Shown: in pieces, positions 36,778 through 47,542 of the stretch
Numbering within the stretch: the stretch's first letter is position 1
Layout: the number at the start of each line of letters is the position of its first letter
DNA from: Methylocapsa acidiphila B2
GTDB lineage: Bacteria; Pseudomonadota; Alphaproteobacteria; Rhizobiales; Beijerinckiaceae
Length of the DNA stretch: 64,000 nucleotides
Direction of reading: 5' to 3'
NCBI RefSeq assembly: GCF_000427445.1
Contig: NZ_KE386496.1
Coordinates: 3,030,504-3,094,503 of the forward strand
Made by a program: the position numbers and the translations under genes
Notes under the pieces: model-generated
Told to the model about the DNA's origin: nothing
Seen by the model: only the letters and a program-made list of their open reading frames with translations
Databases searched by the model: none

Positions 36778-37686
36778 ATGACTGCTGCGCTGCCGATGAT
36801 TTCTGGTGAGAGCGGACTTGCGCGCTATTTGAACGAAATCAGACGGTTTCCCATGCTGGAGCCGCAAGAGGAATATATGCTCGCCAAGCGGTGGCGCGAG
36901 CATTCCGATCCGGACGCCGCGCATCGGCTCGTTACGTCGCATTTGAGGCTCGTGGCGAAGATCGCCATGGGTTACCGCGGCTATGGCTTGCCGATCAGCG
37001 AAGTCGTCTCCGAGGGCAACGTCGGCTTGATGCAGGCCGTTAAGCGCTTCGAGCCGGAGAAGGGATTTCGCCTTGCGACCTACGCCATGTGGTGGATCCG
37101 CGCCTCGATTCAAGAATATATTTTGCGCTCCTGGTCGCTCGTGAAGATGGGGACGACCGCGAGCCAGAAGAAGCTTTTCTTCAACTTGCGTAAAGTCAAG
37201 AGCCAGATCTCGGCGCTCGAGGATGGCGACTTGCGGCCCGAGCACGTCAAGAAGATCGCGCATCGGCTCGGCGTAACTGAGCAAGACGTCATCGAGATGA
37301 ACCGGCGCATGTCGGGCGACGCCTCGCTGAACGCGCCTTTGCGCGAGGAGGGCGAGGGCGAATGGCAGGACTGGCTCGTCGACGATTCGTCCAGCCAGGA
37401 GCGCCTGCTGGTCGAGCGGGAGGAAAGCGACAATCGCCTCGGCGCGCTGCGCAGCGCGCTTAGCGTGTTGAACGATCGCGAGCGGCGCATTTTCGAGGCC
37501 CGACGGCTGGCGGATGATCCAATGACGCTCGAGGCTCTGTCCGACGAGTTCGACATTTCCCGCGAGCGCGTGCGCCAGATCGAGGTCCGCGCCTTTGAAA
37601 AGGTCCAGTCCGCCGTGAAAGCGGGCGTGGCGAAAATCGAGGCCCATGGGCGGCCTCAGATCGCCGAGACGGCGGCGGGGGCCTAA
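36778..37686 (+). CDS. rpoH: RNA polymerase heat-shock sigma factor RpoH
   Basis: 302 residues. Typical alphaproteobacterial RpoH: GESGLARYLNEIRRFPML at the start, region 2 LRLVAKIAMGYRGYG and EGNVGLMQAVKRFEPEKGFR, the RpoH-box QKKLFFNLRKVK near residue 130 that distinguishes it from other sigma-70 proteins, and region 4.2 ISRERVRQIEVRAFEKVQ. It directs heat-shock transcription and is followed by a terminator. Confidence 0.96.
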   Translation: MTAALPMISGESGLARYLNEIRRFPMLEPQEEYMLAKRWREHSDPDAAHRLVTSHLRLVAKIAMGYRGYGLPISEVVSEGNVGLMQAVKRFEPEKGFRLATYAMWWIRASIQEYILRSWSLVKMGTTASQKKLFFNLRKVKSQISALEDGDLRPEHVKKIAHRLGVTEQDVIEMNRRMSGDASLNAPLREEGEGEWQDWLVDDSSSQERLLVEREESDNRLGALRSALSVLNDRERRIFEARRLADDPMTLEALSDEFDISRERVRQIEVRAFEKVQSAVKAGVAKIEAHGRPQIAETAAGA

Positions 37687-38000
37687 CGCCTCTGCCGATC
37701 GGGTTGATCCATCCATCGAGATCGACCAAGATCTCGCTCGAGCTTTTGAAGCTTAAGGATAGCTTTCCGGCCGCGTGAGCCCCATTCGGTCGAAAAGCTC
37801 TTGAGCCGTCGGGCTCCGCCGAGTTTTCGATCTGCCGCGGCGGCGGGTCAGCGGGCGCTGGCCCCCGCCTTTATTTCCTGAAATCGCCAGCCTATATCAG
37901 GCAGTCGCAAACGCGCCCGGCCACTGCCGAGAGTGTCCTTGGCAAGGCGCGTCGGCGCGAGTTCTCAGCAAGCGATGGAAAAGGCGAGGGCGGGGCGAGG
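37687..38000. other. Intergenic region rpoH-yebC
   Basis: No gene found in this 314-base stretch. It contains the intrinsic terminator at 37842-37876 and the upstream region of the YebC-family gene, whose start is preceded by GGGGCGAGG. Confidence 0.6.
37842..37876 (+). terminator. Intrinsic terminator downstream of rpoH
   Basis: GGCGGG (37842-37847) pairs with CCCGCC (37864-37869), and CAGC (37849-37852) with GCTG (37857-37860), around a GGGC loop. TTTATTT follows directly. It would end rpoH transcription before the YebC gene. Confidence 0.65.
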
Positions 38001-38747
38001 ATGGCGGGACATAGTCAATTCAAGAACATCATGCACAAGAAGGGCAAGCAGGACGCGATCCGCTCCAAGCTCTTCTCCAAACTCGCCAGAGAAATCACCG
38101 TCGCCGCGAAAATGGGCCTGCCCGACCCGAACATGAACGCCAGGCTCCGCGCCGCGGTGCTCGCGGCCCGCGCCGAGAATATGCCGAAAGACAATATCGA
38201 GCGGGCGATCAAGAAAGCTTCCGGCGCCGACGCCGAAACTTACGATGAAGTGCGCTACGAAGGCTATGCGCCGGGGGGCGTCGCGGTCATCATCGAGGCC
38301 TTGACCGACAATCGCAACCGAACCGCGGGCGAGGTGCGCTCCTATTTCACCAAGGCTGGCGGCGCGCTCGCCGAGACGGGCGCTGTCTCCTTCATGTTCG
38401 ACCATGTGGGCGTCATTGAATTTCCGGCCAAGGTCGCGTCCGAGGATGCAATGCTGGAGGCCGCGATCGAGGCCGGCGCCGACGACGTTCATTCGAGCGA
38501 AGAGGGTCACGAGGTCATCACCTCGCTGGAAAATTTGCGCGAGGTGGCGCAAACGCTCGAAGCTAAGTTCGGCGAGCCGCGCAAGGCGAGTCTGATCTGG
38601 AAGCCGCAAAATACGATTAACGTCGACGACGAAGCCGGCGAGAAAATACTCCGTCTCGTCGGAGCGCTCGAAGATAATGACGACGTGCAGAACGTCTATG
38701 CGAATTTTGAGATTTCGGACGCGTTGATGGCGAAGCTCGGCGGATAG
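38001..38747 (+). CDS. yebC: YebC/PmpR family transcriptional or translational regulator
   Basis: 248 residues, full length. N-terminal [19 protein letters not shown] and [20 protein letters not shown] are hallmarks, as are [19 protein letters not shown] and [16 protein letters not shown]. Members bind DNA as regulators, and some have been linked to translation of proline-rich motifs. Stand-alone gene here; in many genomes it precedes ruvC. Confidence 0.95.
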   Translation: MAGHSQFKNIMHKKGKQDAIRSKLFSKLAREITVAAKMGLPDPNMNARLRAAVLAARAENMPKDNIERAIKKASGADAETYDEVRYEGYAPGGVAVIIEALTDNRNRTAGEVRSYFTKAGGALAETGAVSFMFDHVGVIEFPAKVASEDAMLEAAIEAGADDVHSSEEGHEVITSLENLREVAQTLEAKFGEPRKASLIWKPQNTINVDDEAGEKILRLVGALEDNDDVQNVYANFEISDALMAKLGG

Positions 38748-38954
38748 AGATGCTCTTGCGTCGCAAGGAAAGCCGCAGCTCCTTGCTCTAGACAATTAGA
38801 TTATCGCAGCGTCCCGCCAAAAAACCACGCTGGCCGCGCGCCGCATTGTGCTGGCGCCGGGCAGGCCATGGGTCAAAAGCCGGAAAATATCAACGCAAAC
38901 GGACGCGGCAGCGTCCAGCCGCCGCGTTTGCCGTCCCGAACTTATCGACCAGCC

Positions 38955-39248
38955 TCAGCCTTCGCTCGGAGTTTTGCGGGGTCCGCCGTGAGAGGCATGG
39001 CCGCCTTTACGGCCAGCTTCCGATGCGAGCGCATGGTTGCGGGAGAAACTGCGTTTGTTCGGATTGACGCTTTGCCCGCCCTTTCGACCCGCCTCGGCGG
39101 CCAGGCTCGGGTTTTGCGAAAAGCTGCGCTTTTCGTGCGGGACGCTCTCTCCTCCCTTACGAGCGATAGCGCGCTGCTTTTCTGGGTCCATAGAGGCGAA
39201 TCCTCGGGTGGAGGTCGTCTTCTTGGGGCTCTCAACAGTTGCGTTCAT
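38955..39248 (-). CDS. KGG-repeat stress protein (con-10/GsiB-like)
   Basis: 97 residues, strongly hydrophilic. Three KGG-type repeats appear: GFASMDPEKQRAIARKGG, SFSQNPSLAAEAGRKGG and SFSRNHALASEAGRKGG. These occur in stress-induced small proteins such as GsiB and con-10, which are induced in stationary phase or desiccation. GAGAGAAAAACG supplies a start context. A perfect inverted repeat lies upstream at 39290-39304. Confidence 0.85.
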   Translation of the reverse strand: MNATVESPKKTTSTRGFASMDPEKQRAIARKGGESVPHEKRSFSQNPSLAAEAGRKGGQSVNPNKRSFSRNHALASEAGRKGGHASHGGPRKTPSEG

Positions 39249-39783
39249 CGTTTTTCTCTCTTCGAATTGGTGACTTGAATAAATTAATGTTTGGCCGCGC
39301 CAAAGGTTTCAAGATTTTCTTCAAGATCGCGTGACCGCAGGGCCAGTTTACGCTTTGCTCCAGCATACGCTTCACTCTAAATGGGCGACCTTTGCAGGAA
39401 GGCAATAGCCAAGAATAAGCAACTAAGGATCATTTTTGATCCGCTGGCGCGCAAAATGTGGCGTAAAACTAACAATCCACGATTGTGTTCGATCTCATAA
39501 GGCAATGCTAACCTGTAGAATGTCGGATGGATGCTGACGACGGAACGAGATTACAGAAGGTTGACTTCGGCGCCGCACAATATCGAAGCAACTGCGATAA
39601 TCTACTGAATCGAAGCGCGTTTTGCTGGCGCTCCGCGCGCGCCATTCCGACAAATTTTGCATCGCGGAACTGGGCGAATCCAAGCCGTTCACGCGCGGAG
39701 GCGAACGGCGACGCCTGCCTATCTCACCGTATTTAGCTTAGCTGGAACGCAAGCAACGCTTTTTGACATGAATCAAACGGAAA
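39249..39783. other. Gene-free region upstream of the KGG gene
   Basis: No gene could be supported in 535 bases. It is more AT-rich than the flanks. It contains the inverted repeat at 39290-39304 and, on the far side, the end of pgl. The stress promoter of the KGG gene probably lies in the first 100 bases. Confidence 0.5.
39290..39304. promoter_or_regulatory. Inverted repeat upstream of KGG stress gene
   Basis: TTTGGC-CGC-GCCAAA is a perfect 6-bp palindrome 42 bases before the KGG start. On the minus strand GAAACC precedes it and AAACATTAA follows, loosely like a GGAAC...CGTT EcfG promoter, but the match is imperfect. Possible operator. Confidence 0.35.
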
Positions 39784-40518
39784 TTACGGCGATCGAGTTT
39801 TTTCCGTAGCGTCTCGGTCGGCGATGATGCGGATCATTCCCGACGCGGCGAGGCGCGAGGCGGGCAACGCCGGATCGCTTGCGCGGGCTCCGGCGAGCGC
39901 CTCCCGTTTTTGCGCTCCCGACACTAGAAACAAGATGGTCCCGCTCGATTCCAGCGCTGGATAGGTGAGCGTGATTCGCGGCTCGGGCTTGGCGCCGATG
40001 ACCGGGACCGCCCAAGCCTTGCGCTCGTCGAGGACCGGCGATCCTGGAAAAAGCGACGCGATATGGCCGTCGGCGCCGAGGCCGAGCAGCGTCACGTCAA
40101 AGAGCGGCCGTCGCGGATCCAGAGTGTCCGCGCCGTAGAAGCTTCGCAAGGTCTGATCATAGAGCGCGGCGGCCGCCTCGGGCGAGCCGGCGTCGGTCGG
40201 GATGGGATGGATCTGCCCGTCGGGAATCGGGACGTGACGGATCATGGCCTCCCATGCCATGCGAAAATTGCTGTCCTCATGATCCTTGGGCACGAAGCGC
40301 TCGTCGCCCCAGAACAGATGCACCTTTCGCCAATCGACGCGCGCGCGCAAATCCTCTCCGCCGAGCATTTCATAGACCCGCTTCGGCGTCGCGCCGCCCG
40401 ACAGGCAGATGGCGATGCGGGCGGGCGCGAGCGCGACGCGGGTGGCGAGCCAGATCGCGGCGCGGTCGGCGAGATCTTCGGAATCATCTGCGATATCGAG
40501 GGCCGGTTGCGGCGTCAT
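39784..40518 (-). CDS. pgl: 6-phosphogluconolactonase
   Basis: 244 residues of the DevB/SOL type. It shows CLSGGATPKRVYEML, WRKVHLFWGDERFVPKDHEDSN (quoted in part here) and LLGLGADGHIASLFPGSP, the last being the catalytic motif. It hydrolyses 6-phosphogluconolactone in the oxidative pentose phosphate or Entner-Doudoroff route. It lies 138 bases downstream of gnd on the same strand. No zwf is in the window. Confidence 0.95.
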   Translation of the reverse strand: MTPQPALDIADDSEDLADRAAIWLATRVALAPARIAICLSGGATPKRVYEMLGGEDLRARVDWRKVHLFWGDERFVPKDHEDSNFRMAWEAMIRHVPIPDGQIHPIPTDAGSPEAAAALYDQTLRSFYGADTLDPRRPLFDVTLLGLGADGHIASLFPGSPVLDERKAWAVPVIGAKPEPRITLTYPALESSGTILFLVSGAQKREALAGARASDPALPASRLAASGMIRIIADRDATEKTRSP

Positions 40519-40656
40519 GCTAGGCGCGCTCCGGCAGCTGGCTTCTAAACCCTATGGCGGTGCGTTCGCTCGTCCCGACGCTCATGCTCGTCAGCCTTCC
40601 ACCGGATCGAGGGTCCGGCGACGCTGTTCAATTTCGGCGCCAGACAGGGCGGCTTC

Positions 40657-41640
40657 TCAACTCTCCTTCGGCGGCTCGACATGGCCGCCAAATTTGAACC
40701 GCATGGCGGAAAGAAGCTTCTCGCCAAACGTGTGGGCCTGTCGCGAGCGGAATCGCGCGAAGAGCGCAGCCGCGAGCACATTGGCGGGGGCGGCTTCCTC
40801 GATCGCCGCCTCGATAGTCCAGCGGCCTTCGCCTGAATCCTCGACGGCGCCTTCGAATTTCGTGAGGGCGGCGTCTTCGGCGAGGGCCATGGAGCTGAGA
40901 TCGAGCAGCCAGGAGGAAATCACGCTGCCGCGCCGCCAGACCTCGGCGATGTCGGCGAGATCGAGCGAAAAGCGCTCCGCCTCGGGCAAATGCGCGCTCG
41001 CTCTGCCGCGCAAAATGTCGAATCCTTCCGCATAGGCCTGCATCAGGCCATATTCGATCCCATTATGGATCATCTTGACGAAATGGCCGGCGCCGGCCGG
41101 ACCGGCGTGAATATAGCCTTGCTCGGCGCGGGGATCGCGCCCCTCCCGCCCCGGCGTGTGGGCAATCGTTCCGGGGCCGGGCGCCAGCGCCTTGAAGATC
41201 GGATCGAGCCGCTCGACCTCGGCTTTTGGTCCTCCGATCATCATGCAATAGCCGCGCTCGAGGCCCCAAATCCCGCCGGAGGTGCCAACGTCGAGATAGG
41301 CGATAGCTTTAGCGGAGAGCGCCTTGGACCGTCTGACGTCGTCCTTGAAGAAACTATTGCCGCCGTCGATCACGCAATCGCCTTGGGAGAGGAGCCCAGC
41401 CAAAGCGTCGACCGTCTCCTCGGTCACGGCGCCGGCCGGAAGCATGAGCCAGATCGCCCGCGGCGGCCTGAGCCTGGCCGCGAGATCGGCTAGCCCAGAG
41501 GCGCCGATCATGCCCTCGGAAACGAATTCGGCGACGGTCTTTTCATGCTGGCTGAATACGACGCATTCATGTCCCGCGCGATGAAGCCGGCGGGCCATGT
41601 TGCCGCCCATCCGGCCAAGGCCGATCATGCCCAATTGCAT
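40657..41640 (-). CDS. gnd: 6-phosphogluconate dehydrogenase, decarboxylating (short form)
   Basis: 327 residues, the shorter GntZ/YqeC-like class that often prefers NAD+, rather than the 470-residue form. N-terminal Rossmann motif [16 protein letters not shown], then [24 protein letters not shown] and [19 protein letters not shown] with the catalytic Lys and conserved His-Asn. Start at ATG 41640, 7 bases after the tkt stop. It produces ribulose 5-phosphate, CO2 and reduced cofactor. Confidence 0.94.
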   Translation of the reverse strand: MQLGMIGLGRMGGNMARRLHRAGHECVVFSQHEKTVAEFVSEGMIGASGLADLAARLRPPRAIWLMLPAGAVTEETVDALAGLLSQGDCVIDGGNSFFKDDVRRSKALSAKAIAYLDVGTSGGIWGLERGYCMMIGGPKAEVERLDPIFKALAPGPGTIAHTPGREGRDPRAEQGYIHAGPAGAGHFVKMIHNGIEYGLMQAYAEGFDILRGRASAHLPEAERFSLDLADIAEVWRRGSVISSWLLDLSSMALAEDAALTKFEGAVEDSGEGRWTIEAAIEEAAPANVLAAALFARFRSRQAHTFGEKLLSAMRFKFGGHVEPPKES

Positions 41641-41647
41641 TTGAACC

Positions 41648-43744
41648 TCATCCCTCGGCGCTGGCGCCGGATTGCGCCCCAATTTGCCGTCGCGCTGCTT
41701 GGAGCAGATTCTCGACGGTGAAACCGAATTTTTCCAAAAGATCCTTGTATGGGGCCGAGGCGCCAAAGCTTCGCATGGCGATCAACTCTCCGGATGCGCC
41801 GATATAGCGGTCCCAGCCGAGCGGCGCCGCCTGTTCGACTCCGACCCGAGCGGCAATATCGGGCGGCAATATTTCGTCGCGATAGGCGCGAGGCTGTTCC
41901 TCGAACAACTCCCAGGATGGCATGCTCACGACCCGCGCGGCGACCCCTTCGCGCTTCAGCGCCTCGAAGGCCGCGACGCAGAGCGCAACCTCGCTGCCGG
42001 TGCCGATGAGAATGACCTCCGGGCGGCGATCTGCCGAATCGGCCAGGACATAGGCGCCGCGCGCGAGGCCCCGGGCGGGGGCATAGATCGCGCGATCGAG
42101 GATCGGGAGCGCCTGTCGGGTGAGGATCAGCGCCGCCGGCCGGTTCTTCAAACCCATGATGACGCGGTAGGCCTCGACGGTCTCATTGGCGTCGGCTGGA
42201 CGCAAGGTGATGAGGCCCGGAATGGCGCGCAAGCCGGCGAGATGCTCGATGGGCTGATGCGTCGGCCCGTCTTCGCCGACGCCGATCGAATCATGGGTGA
42301 AGACATAAAAAACCGGCAGCTCCATCAAGGCCGCGAGGCGAATGGATGGACGCATATAGTCCGAGAAGACCAGGAAGCTCGCGCCGAAGGGACGGAGATT
42401 CGAGAGGGCGAGGCCATTGATGACGGCGCCCATGGCGTGCTCGCGCACGCCAAAATGAAAATTGCGGCCGCCTGGGTCGTCGAGCGCCATAGTCCCCGCG
42501 CCAGCGAAGGCCAGCTTGGTTTTGGTGGAGGGCGCGAGATCGGCCGACCCGCCGAGCAGCCAAGGATAATTCAGCGCGATGGCGTTCAAGGTCCGGCCGG
42601 AAGCCTCGCGCGTCGCCATGCCTTTCGAATCCGGGGCGAAGCTCGGCAACTCGCTGTCCCAGCCTTCCGGCAATTGGCGCCGCAGGATCAAATCGATCTC
42701 GCGGCCGCTCTCGTCATGCGCCTGCTGATAAGCGGCGAAAGTCTTTGACCATTCCGCCTGGAGCTCTCGACCGCGCTTCCCGACGCCATTTTGGAAATGG
42801 GCGTAGACACCGTTCGGGACGAAGAAGCTCTCGTTCTCTGGCCAGCCATAAGCCCGCTTGGTCAGGCGGACCTCCTCGGCGCCGAGCGCGTCGGAATGGG
42901 CCGCCGCCGTGTTTTGCTTATGGGGTGAGCCATAGCCGATGATCGAATGGACGATGATCAGCGTCGGACGGTCGATCGTCGCCTTGAACGCCTCGATCGC
43001 CTGGGCGGTCGCCTCTTGGCTATTGGCGTCGACGACATGGTGGACATGCCAGCCATAGGCCTCGAATCTCTTGCCGACATCCTCGCTGAAGGCGAGCGAC
43101 GTCGCGCCTTCGATGGTGATGTGATTGCTGTCATAGATCCAGCAGAGATTGGCGAGCCCGAGATGGCCGGCGAGCGAGGCGGCTTCGCTCGCGACGCCTT
43201 CCATGAGATCGCCGTCGCTGCAAAGCGCGTAAACGTCATAGTCGAAAATCGCTGCGTCCGGCCGGTTGAAGCGGGCGGCGAGCCAGCGCCCCGCGATCGC
43301 CATGCCGACGCTATTGCCGCAGCCCTGGCCGAGCGGTCCCGTCGTCACTTCGACTCCGACGGTCAGGCCATGCTCCGGATGGCCGGGCGTGCGGCTGCCG
43401 ATCTGGCGGAAATTCTCGATGTCGTCCAAGCTGACGGCGGGCCTGCCTTCATCGTCGACGACGCCCGCGAGATGAAGCATCGCATAGAGCAGCATGGAGG
43501 CATGGCCGCAGGACAGTACGAACCGGTCGCGGTTCGGCCATGCGGGATGCGCCGGATCGTAGCGCAGGAATCGTTGCCACAGCGTATAGACGACGGGAGC
43601 CATGGCCATGGGCGTTCCGGCATGGCCGGAATTGGCTTTTTCGACGGCGTCGATCGCAAGGGTGCGGATCGTATCGACGCAAAGGGCGTCCATCTCGCGC
43701 GCGGCTAAATCTGGCTGCGCGGCATGATCCTCGATGCTGGACAT
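41648..43744 (-). CDS. tkt: Transketolase
   Basis: 698 residues, full length. ThDP enzyme with [47 protein letters not shown] and, in the Pyr domain, [16 protein letters not shown]. These give the ThDP and metal sites and the catalytic Glu region. It exchanges two-carbon units in the pentose phosphate (and possibly Calvin or ribulose) cycles. First gene of a tkt-gnd-pgl series on the minus strand. Confidence 0.97.
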   Translation of the reverse strand: MSSIEDHAAQPDLAAREMDALCVDTIRTLAIDAVEKANSGHAGTPMAMAPVVYTLWQRFLRYDPAHPAWPNRDRFVLSCGHASMLLYAMLHLAGVVDDEGRPAVSLDDIENFRQIGSRTPGHPEHGLTVGVEVTTGPLGQGCGNSVGMAIAGRWLAARFNRPDAAIFDYDVYALCSDGDLMEGVASEAASLAGHLGLANLCWIYDSNHITIEGATSLAFSEDVGKRFEAYGWHVHHVVDANSQEATAQAIEAFKATIDRPTLIIVHSIIGYGSPHKQNTAAAHSDALGAEEVRLTKRAYGWPENESFFVPNGVYAHFQNGVGKRGRELQAEWSKTFAAYQQAHDESGREIDLILRRQLPEGWDSELPSFAPDSKGMATREASGRTLNAIALNYPWLLGGSADLAPSTKTKLAFAGAGTMALDDPGGRNFHFGVREHAMGAVINGLALSNLRPFGASFLVFSDYMRPSIRLAALMELPVFYVFTHDSIGVGEDGPTHQPIEHLAGLRAIPGLITLRPADANETVEAYRVIMGLKNRPAALILTRQALPILDRAIYAPARGLARGAYVLADSADRRPEVILIGTGSEVALCVAAFEALKREGVAARVVSMPSWELFEEQPRAYRDEILPPDIAARVGVEQAAPLGWDRYIGASGELIAMRSFGASAPYKDLLEKFGFTVENLLQAARRQIGAQSGASAEG

Positions 43745-43860
43745 GGCCCGCCTCCCTTTGGGCGTCCGACCGGCCCGAAACGCGAAAACCCGGGCCGAGC
43801 CCATTCTCGTTTCAGGAACGCCAACGGTCCCGATAAGTTCGCGGCCGCGATCGCGCTTTC

Positions 43861-44961
43861 CTATTCCGCCGCTTCCTCGAGCGTCGGATAATCCGTGTAG
43901 CCCTTCTCGTCGCCGCCATAGAAGGTTTCTGGCTGAGGAGCGGTCAGGGGCGCATTGCGGCGCAATCGCTCGACGAGATCCGGGTTCGAGATGAAGAGCT
44001 TGCCGAAGGCGACGAGATCGGCGCGGTTCTCGCGCAAGACCTCGACGGCGAGATCGCGGGTGTAGCCATTATTCGCGATATAGGCGCCGGAGAATGTTTT
44101 GCGCAGCGCAGCGAAGTCGAAAGGCGCGATGTCGCGCGGCCCGCCTGTGGCGCCTTCCACGACATGAATAAAGCCGAGACCGCGCGCGCTGAGCTGCTCG
44201 ACCAGATAGGTGAAGATCTTTTCCGGCGCGCTGTCCAAGGCGTCATTGGCCGGACTCACCGGCGACAGTCGGATGCCGACCCGAGCCTTGTCCCAAACGC
44301 CTAGGATGGCGTCGACGACCTCGAGCGCGAAGCGAGCCCGGTTCTCGACCGGCCCGCCATAGGCGTCGGTCCGCCGATTCACGCCGTCCTTCAGGAACTG
44401 GTCGATCAAATAGCCGTTCGCGCCATGGATCTCGACGCCGTCGAAGCCGGCGCGCTTGGCGTTTTCCGCCGCCTTGCGGTAATCGGCGACGATTCCGGCG
44501 ATTTCCTCGAGTTCCAAGGCCCGCGGCTCGGACACGTCGACAAAGCCGCTCTCGATGAAGGTCTTGGTCTTTGCAGCTATGGCGGTGGGCGCAACCGGCG
44601 CCGCTCCGCCGGGCTGAAGCGACGTATGGGAAATGCGCCCGACATGCCAAAGCTGGATGAAGATCAGGCCGCCGGCTTCATGGACGGCGTCGGTCACTTT
44701 CCGCCAGCCTTCGACCTGGGCCTCGCTATAGACGCCTGGCGTCCAGATATAGCCTTGTCCCTGCTGGGAAATCTGCGACGCCTCGCTGATGATCAGGCCG
44801 GCAGAGGCGCGCTGGCGGTAGTAAAGCGCGTTGAGCTCGTTCGGCGCGTCGGTCCCCCGCGTCGCCCGAATGCGGGTCAGGGGCGCCATGACGATCCGGT
44901 TCTTCACCTGAAGATCGCCGAGCTTGAAGGGCGAAAAGAGAATGGCGGCGTCCGCAGTCAT
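43861..44961 (-). CDS. Old Yellow Enzyme family alkene reductase (NemA-like)
   Basis: 366 residues, FMN-dependent ene-reductase. N-terminal [21 protein letters not shown], then [50 protein letters not shown] and the C-terminal [22 protein letters not shown]. These match N-ethylmaleimide reductases and morphinone reductases. It uses NAD(P)H to reduce activated alkenes, nitroesters or similar electrophiles. Transcribed alone upstream of tkt. Confidence 0.94.
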   Translation of the reverse strand: MTADAAILFSPFKLGDLQVKNRIVMAPLTRIRATRGTDAPNELNALYYRQRASAGLIISEASQISQQGQGYIWTPGVYSEAQVEGWRKVTDAVHEAGGLIFIQLWHVGRISHTSLQPGGAAPVAPTAIAAKTKTFIESGFVDVSEPRALELEEIAGIVADYRKAAENAKRAGFDGVEIHGANGYLIDQFLKDGVNRRTDAYGGPVENRARFALEVVDAILGVWDKARVGIRLSPVSPANDALDSAPEKIFTYLVEQLSARGLGFIHVVEGATGGPRDIAPFDFAALRKTFSGAYIANNGYTRDLAVEVLRENRADLVAFGKLFISNPDLVERLRRNAPLTAPQPETFYGGDEKGYTDYPTLEEAAE

Positions 44962-45158
44962 ATGAGGCCTCGTCCAGTTTTCGACAGAGCGCCTCTCCGC
45001 TGGCTAGACCTGCGCTCAGGCTGGATACCTAGCTGATGCTGAGGCGTTCGGGAGCGAGATTAACATAGCTAAGCGCGGGCGCGATCGGAGATACGAACAA
45101 AAGATGTTGAACGCGCGGGCTTAAAGGGCTGCATAAGACATTAATGTAAACCTTCAAG

Positions 45159-46037
45159 CTATTTCCAAAATCGAGAGGTCTTCTTCAATTCGTCTAGCAT
45201 GCGTTGGTATGTTGTCATGCAGACGATCTCAGCCGTCATTTCATGCGTAATGCGGTATATCAGCCCGTAATTAAACAGCGGCGTCCTGACGGCAAAGTAA
45301 GTATTTTTGTTAAACAGAAACACTTCCTGCGCAATTTCGCCAATGAACGAACTCCCGAGTAGCTTTTTGCCGCCGTCAGAAACGACCGGTTCTTCTAGAA
45401 AGCCGATCCGTTGGTTGGGAATGCGCACGGAGGGGTAAGGTGGCTGAGGGTCCGAAAAATCGACCAGGAGATCGATGGTATCCGGATCGATGCCTGTCAC
45501 AATCTCGTCGCCCACTTGACGACCGAAGCGAGCGCCGGGACCGTTCACTTGCCGATAATGCATTCCCGGTTTAAAAACCCAGATGCTCACTTGATAGTCG
45601 CCATGGTGGCCTATTTCGCGGTGCTCGACGAAAACAAGTCTCTGCTGGCCGTCATTTGCGACATCGCCGTGAAAAAACGCCCCTCCCGACCAATAACCGC
45701 TCCCTTGCCCGCGAAACATCGGCACGTATGGCGCGGGGTCGCCGAAGTCTTCAATTTCTTCCTCCGAATGATCGATCCAAGGTGGCCGACTGAAGCCGGT
45801 ATGATCGAAAAATGAATTGCGCACCTCGCCCAGGTAGATCGCTTTAGGATGCTGTCTGTGCAGACGGTTGACGACAGCCGCGAATGTTCCGCAAAGTTTC
45901 GGATCGGCGTCATAGAACAGTTCGATCTTGTCTTTTGTTGGTGTGCTGGCGGCCGCGGCCGGTAAAGAAAGCGGAAGCAGCTCAAGAAGCGCCGCGGCGC
46001 AGCGTAGAAGAGTAAGTTTTCCCAGAAAAAACTGCAC
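45159..46037 (-). CDS. Exported protein of unknown function
   Basis: 292 residues from a GTG. Signal peptide ends about PAAAA. No family recognised. The mature part contains DADPKLCGTFAAVVNRLHRQ, IYLGEVRNSFFDHTG, AFFHGDVANDGQQRLVFVEHRE and a C-terminal domain with MTAEIVCMTTYQRML. The gene is less GC-rich than its neighbours, perhaps from transfer. It stands alone between the OYE and DUF2312 genes. Confidence 0.6.
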   Translation of the reverse strand: MQFFLGKLTLLRCAAALLELLPLSLPAAAASTPTKDKIELFYDADPKLCGTFAAVVNRLHRQHPKAIYLGEVRNSFFDHTGFSRPPWIDHSEEEIEDFGDPAPYVPMFRGQGSGYWSGGAFFHGDVANDGQQRLVFVEHREIGHHGDYQVSIWVFKPGMHYRQVNGPGARFGRQVGDEIVTGIDPDTIDLLVDFSDPQPPYPSVRIPNQRIGFLEEPVVSDGGKKLLGSSFIGEIAQEVFLFNKNTYFAVRTPLFNYGLIYRITHEMTAEIVCMTTYQRMLDELKKTSRFWK

Positions 46038-46071
46038 GGTTCAATTCCAACAAACAGGCTTTTAGCGGGCG

Positions 46072-46326
46072 TCAGGTCATGTTCAAGGCCGACATATAAA
46101 GCTCGAGAATGGCTTCGAGCTCCTTGCGCTCCGAATGGTCCTGCTTTCTGATCTTGATGATCTGGCGCACCGCCTTGACGTCGAAGCCGCGGCCCTTCAT
46201 CTCGGCATAGACGTCGCGAATATCGTCCGAGATGGCCTTTTTCTCTTCCTCGAGCCTCTCGATTCTTTCGACGAACTGCTGCAGCTCTTGCGCCGCGACG
46301 CCGGATTCGGCGATGTCTGCCGTCAT
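46072..46326 (-). CDS. DUF2312 small helical protein (UPF0335-like)
   Basis: 84 residues, all helical, with LQQFVERIERLEEEKKAISDDI, EMKGRGFDVKAVRQIIKIRKQD and the C-terminal LELYMSALN. This family is near-universal in alphaproteobacteria (GapR-related). GapR is a nucleoid protein that binds overtwisted DNA, so a chromosome role is possible, though this copy is not proven to be GapR. Adjacent to the N-formylglutamate amidohydrolase gene. Confidence 0.9.
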   Translation of the reverse strand: MTADIAESGVAAQELQQFVERIERLEEEKKAISDDIRDVYAEMKGRGFDVKAVRQIIKIRKQDHSERKELEAILELYMSALNMT

Positions 46327-46499
46327 GAACGAGCTTCCTTTTTGATCGGCGCCGCGCCCCTCAGGGCTGCGGAAAAAACATTTGCCGCATGCGCGGGTGA
46401 GGGCGGATGCGAGGGGAGGCTCGCAATGCGGCCTCTGCGCGCGATCGTCAAGCCTCGCCGTCCGAAATCCCCGTATTCCCCGCTGCGAACGCCCGGCGA

Positions 46500-47378
46500 T
46501 TAAAAGCGAGGGGCCCATCCGGTCCGGCTCTTATGATATTCGATGCGATGAAGCTCCGGGCGCCCGAGGATCGGGCGCAAGACCTTCGCCAGCCGGTCGG
46601 CGAAAGCGGCGGCGGAGGCCTCGCTAGCGACGAGATCTTGGCGCGTCTCGATCAGGACGCCGGCGAGGCCGCGCCGCGTGACCTCCTCGTCGAACGTGTC
46701 CCCTTCGAGGGCGCCGTCGTAGGGCTCATTGTCGCCGACGACGAGCCCGTCCTCTGCGAGCGCCGCGATCAGCGGCGGGGCCAGGCGCGGATCGCTGTCC
46801 CAGAGAATGCCGACCTCCCAGGGGCGCGCCTTCGTCCGCCAGAACGGCGTGAACGTGTGGATGGACAAGACGACCGGCGCGGGGCCGAGCGCGAGCATGG
46901 CTTCGATCCGCGCGCCGATCGCGGCGCGGTAGGGGCTCCAATAGAGATCGCGCCGCCTTTCGATTTCCGTCTGGCCGATGCGCGCATTGCCCGGAATGAG
47001 ATTTCCGTCGGAAATGCGCATGACCAATGTCGGATCATCCGCGCCGCGATTGGGATCGATGAGGAGGCGCGAGAAACGGCTGAGGATCGCCGGCGCCTCG
47101 AAGAACTCGGCGAGGCGCCTGGTGATCCAGGCTGCGCCTATGTCATAGGCGATATGGCGTTCGAGCTGGCTCGGCGGCAGGCCGAGCGCACCATAACACG
47201 CTGGAATCGCATTGGTCGCGTGGTCGCAGATCAGCAGGACGCCGGCGTCTAGCCGTCCGTCGATCTGCTCGACCGTATCGTGCGGGGGCTCTGGACGTGG
47301 CGAAGCCGCCGGGGGTCTCTCCAAGATTTGCTCCGGGATTGCGGTCGAGGCGAGGGCGAACGGTCGGGAAAACGACAA
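46500..47378 (-). CDS. N-formylglutamate amidohydrolase
   Basis: 292 residues from a TTG without clear Shine-Dalgarno, so the start is uncertain. Family motifs: VLLICDHATNAIPACYGALG, HIAYDIGAAWITRRLAE, NLIPGNARIGQTEIERRRDLY and VLSIHTFTPF. It hydrolyses N-formyl-L-glutamate, usually in histidine degradation. No hut genes are nearby. The arrangement with DUF2312, DUF1036 and pyk is widespread in Rhizobiales. Confidence 0.9.
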   Translation of the reverse strand: MSFSRPFALASTAIPEQILERPPAASPRPEPPHDTVEQIDGRLDAGVLLICDHATNAIPACYGALGLPPSQLERHIAYDIGAAWITRRLAEFFEAPAILSRFSRLLIDPNRGADDPTLVMRISDGNLIPGNARIGQTEIERRRDLYWSPYRAAIGARIEAMLALGPAPVVLSIHTFTPFWRTKARPWEVGILWDSDPRLAPPLIAALAEDGLVVGDNEPYDGALEGDTFDEEVTRRGLAGVLIETRQDLVASEASAAAFADRLAKVLRPILGRPELHRIEYHKSRTGWAPRF

Positions 47379-47542
47379 ATTGGATGGATAGACTATTTTC
47401 TCGGCGCGCGAAAATTCGACTTCGGCGCGGCGCGGAAGTTTCGCTTGCGCATTGACGCGAGAGACGGCAATCGTGCGCGCGCCGGGGCGGCGTTGGGGCG
47501 TCGAGGCGGCGGATTTTCGGGAAGTGACGGGCGAGCGCGATC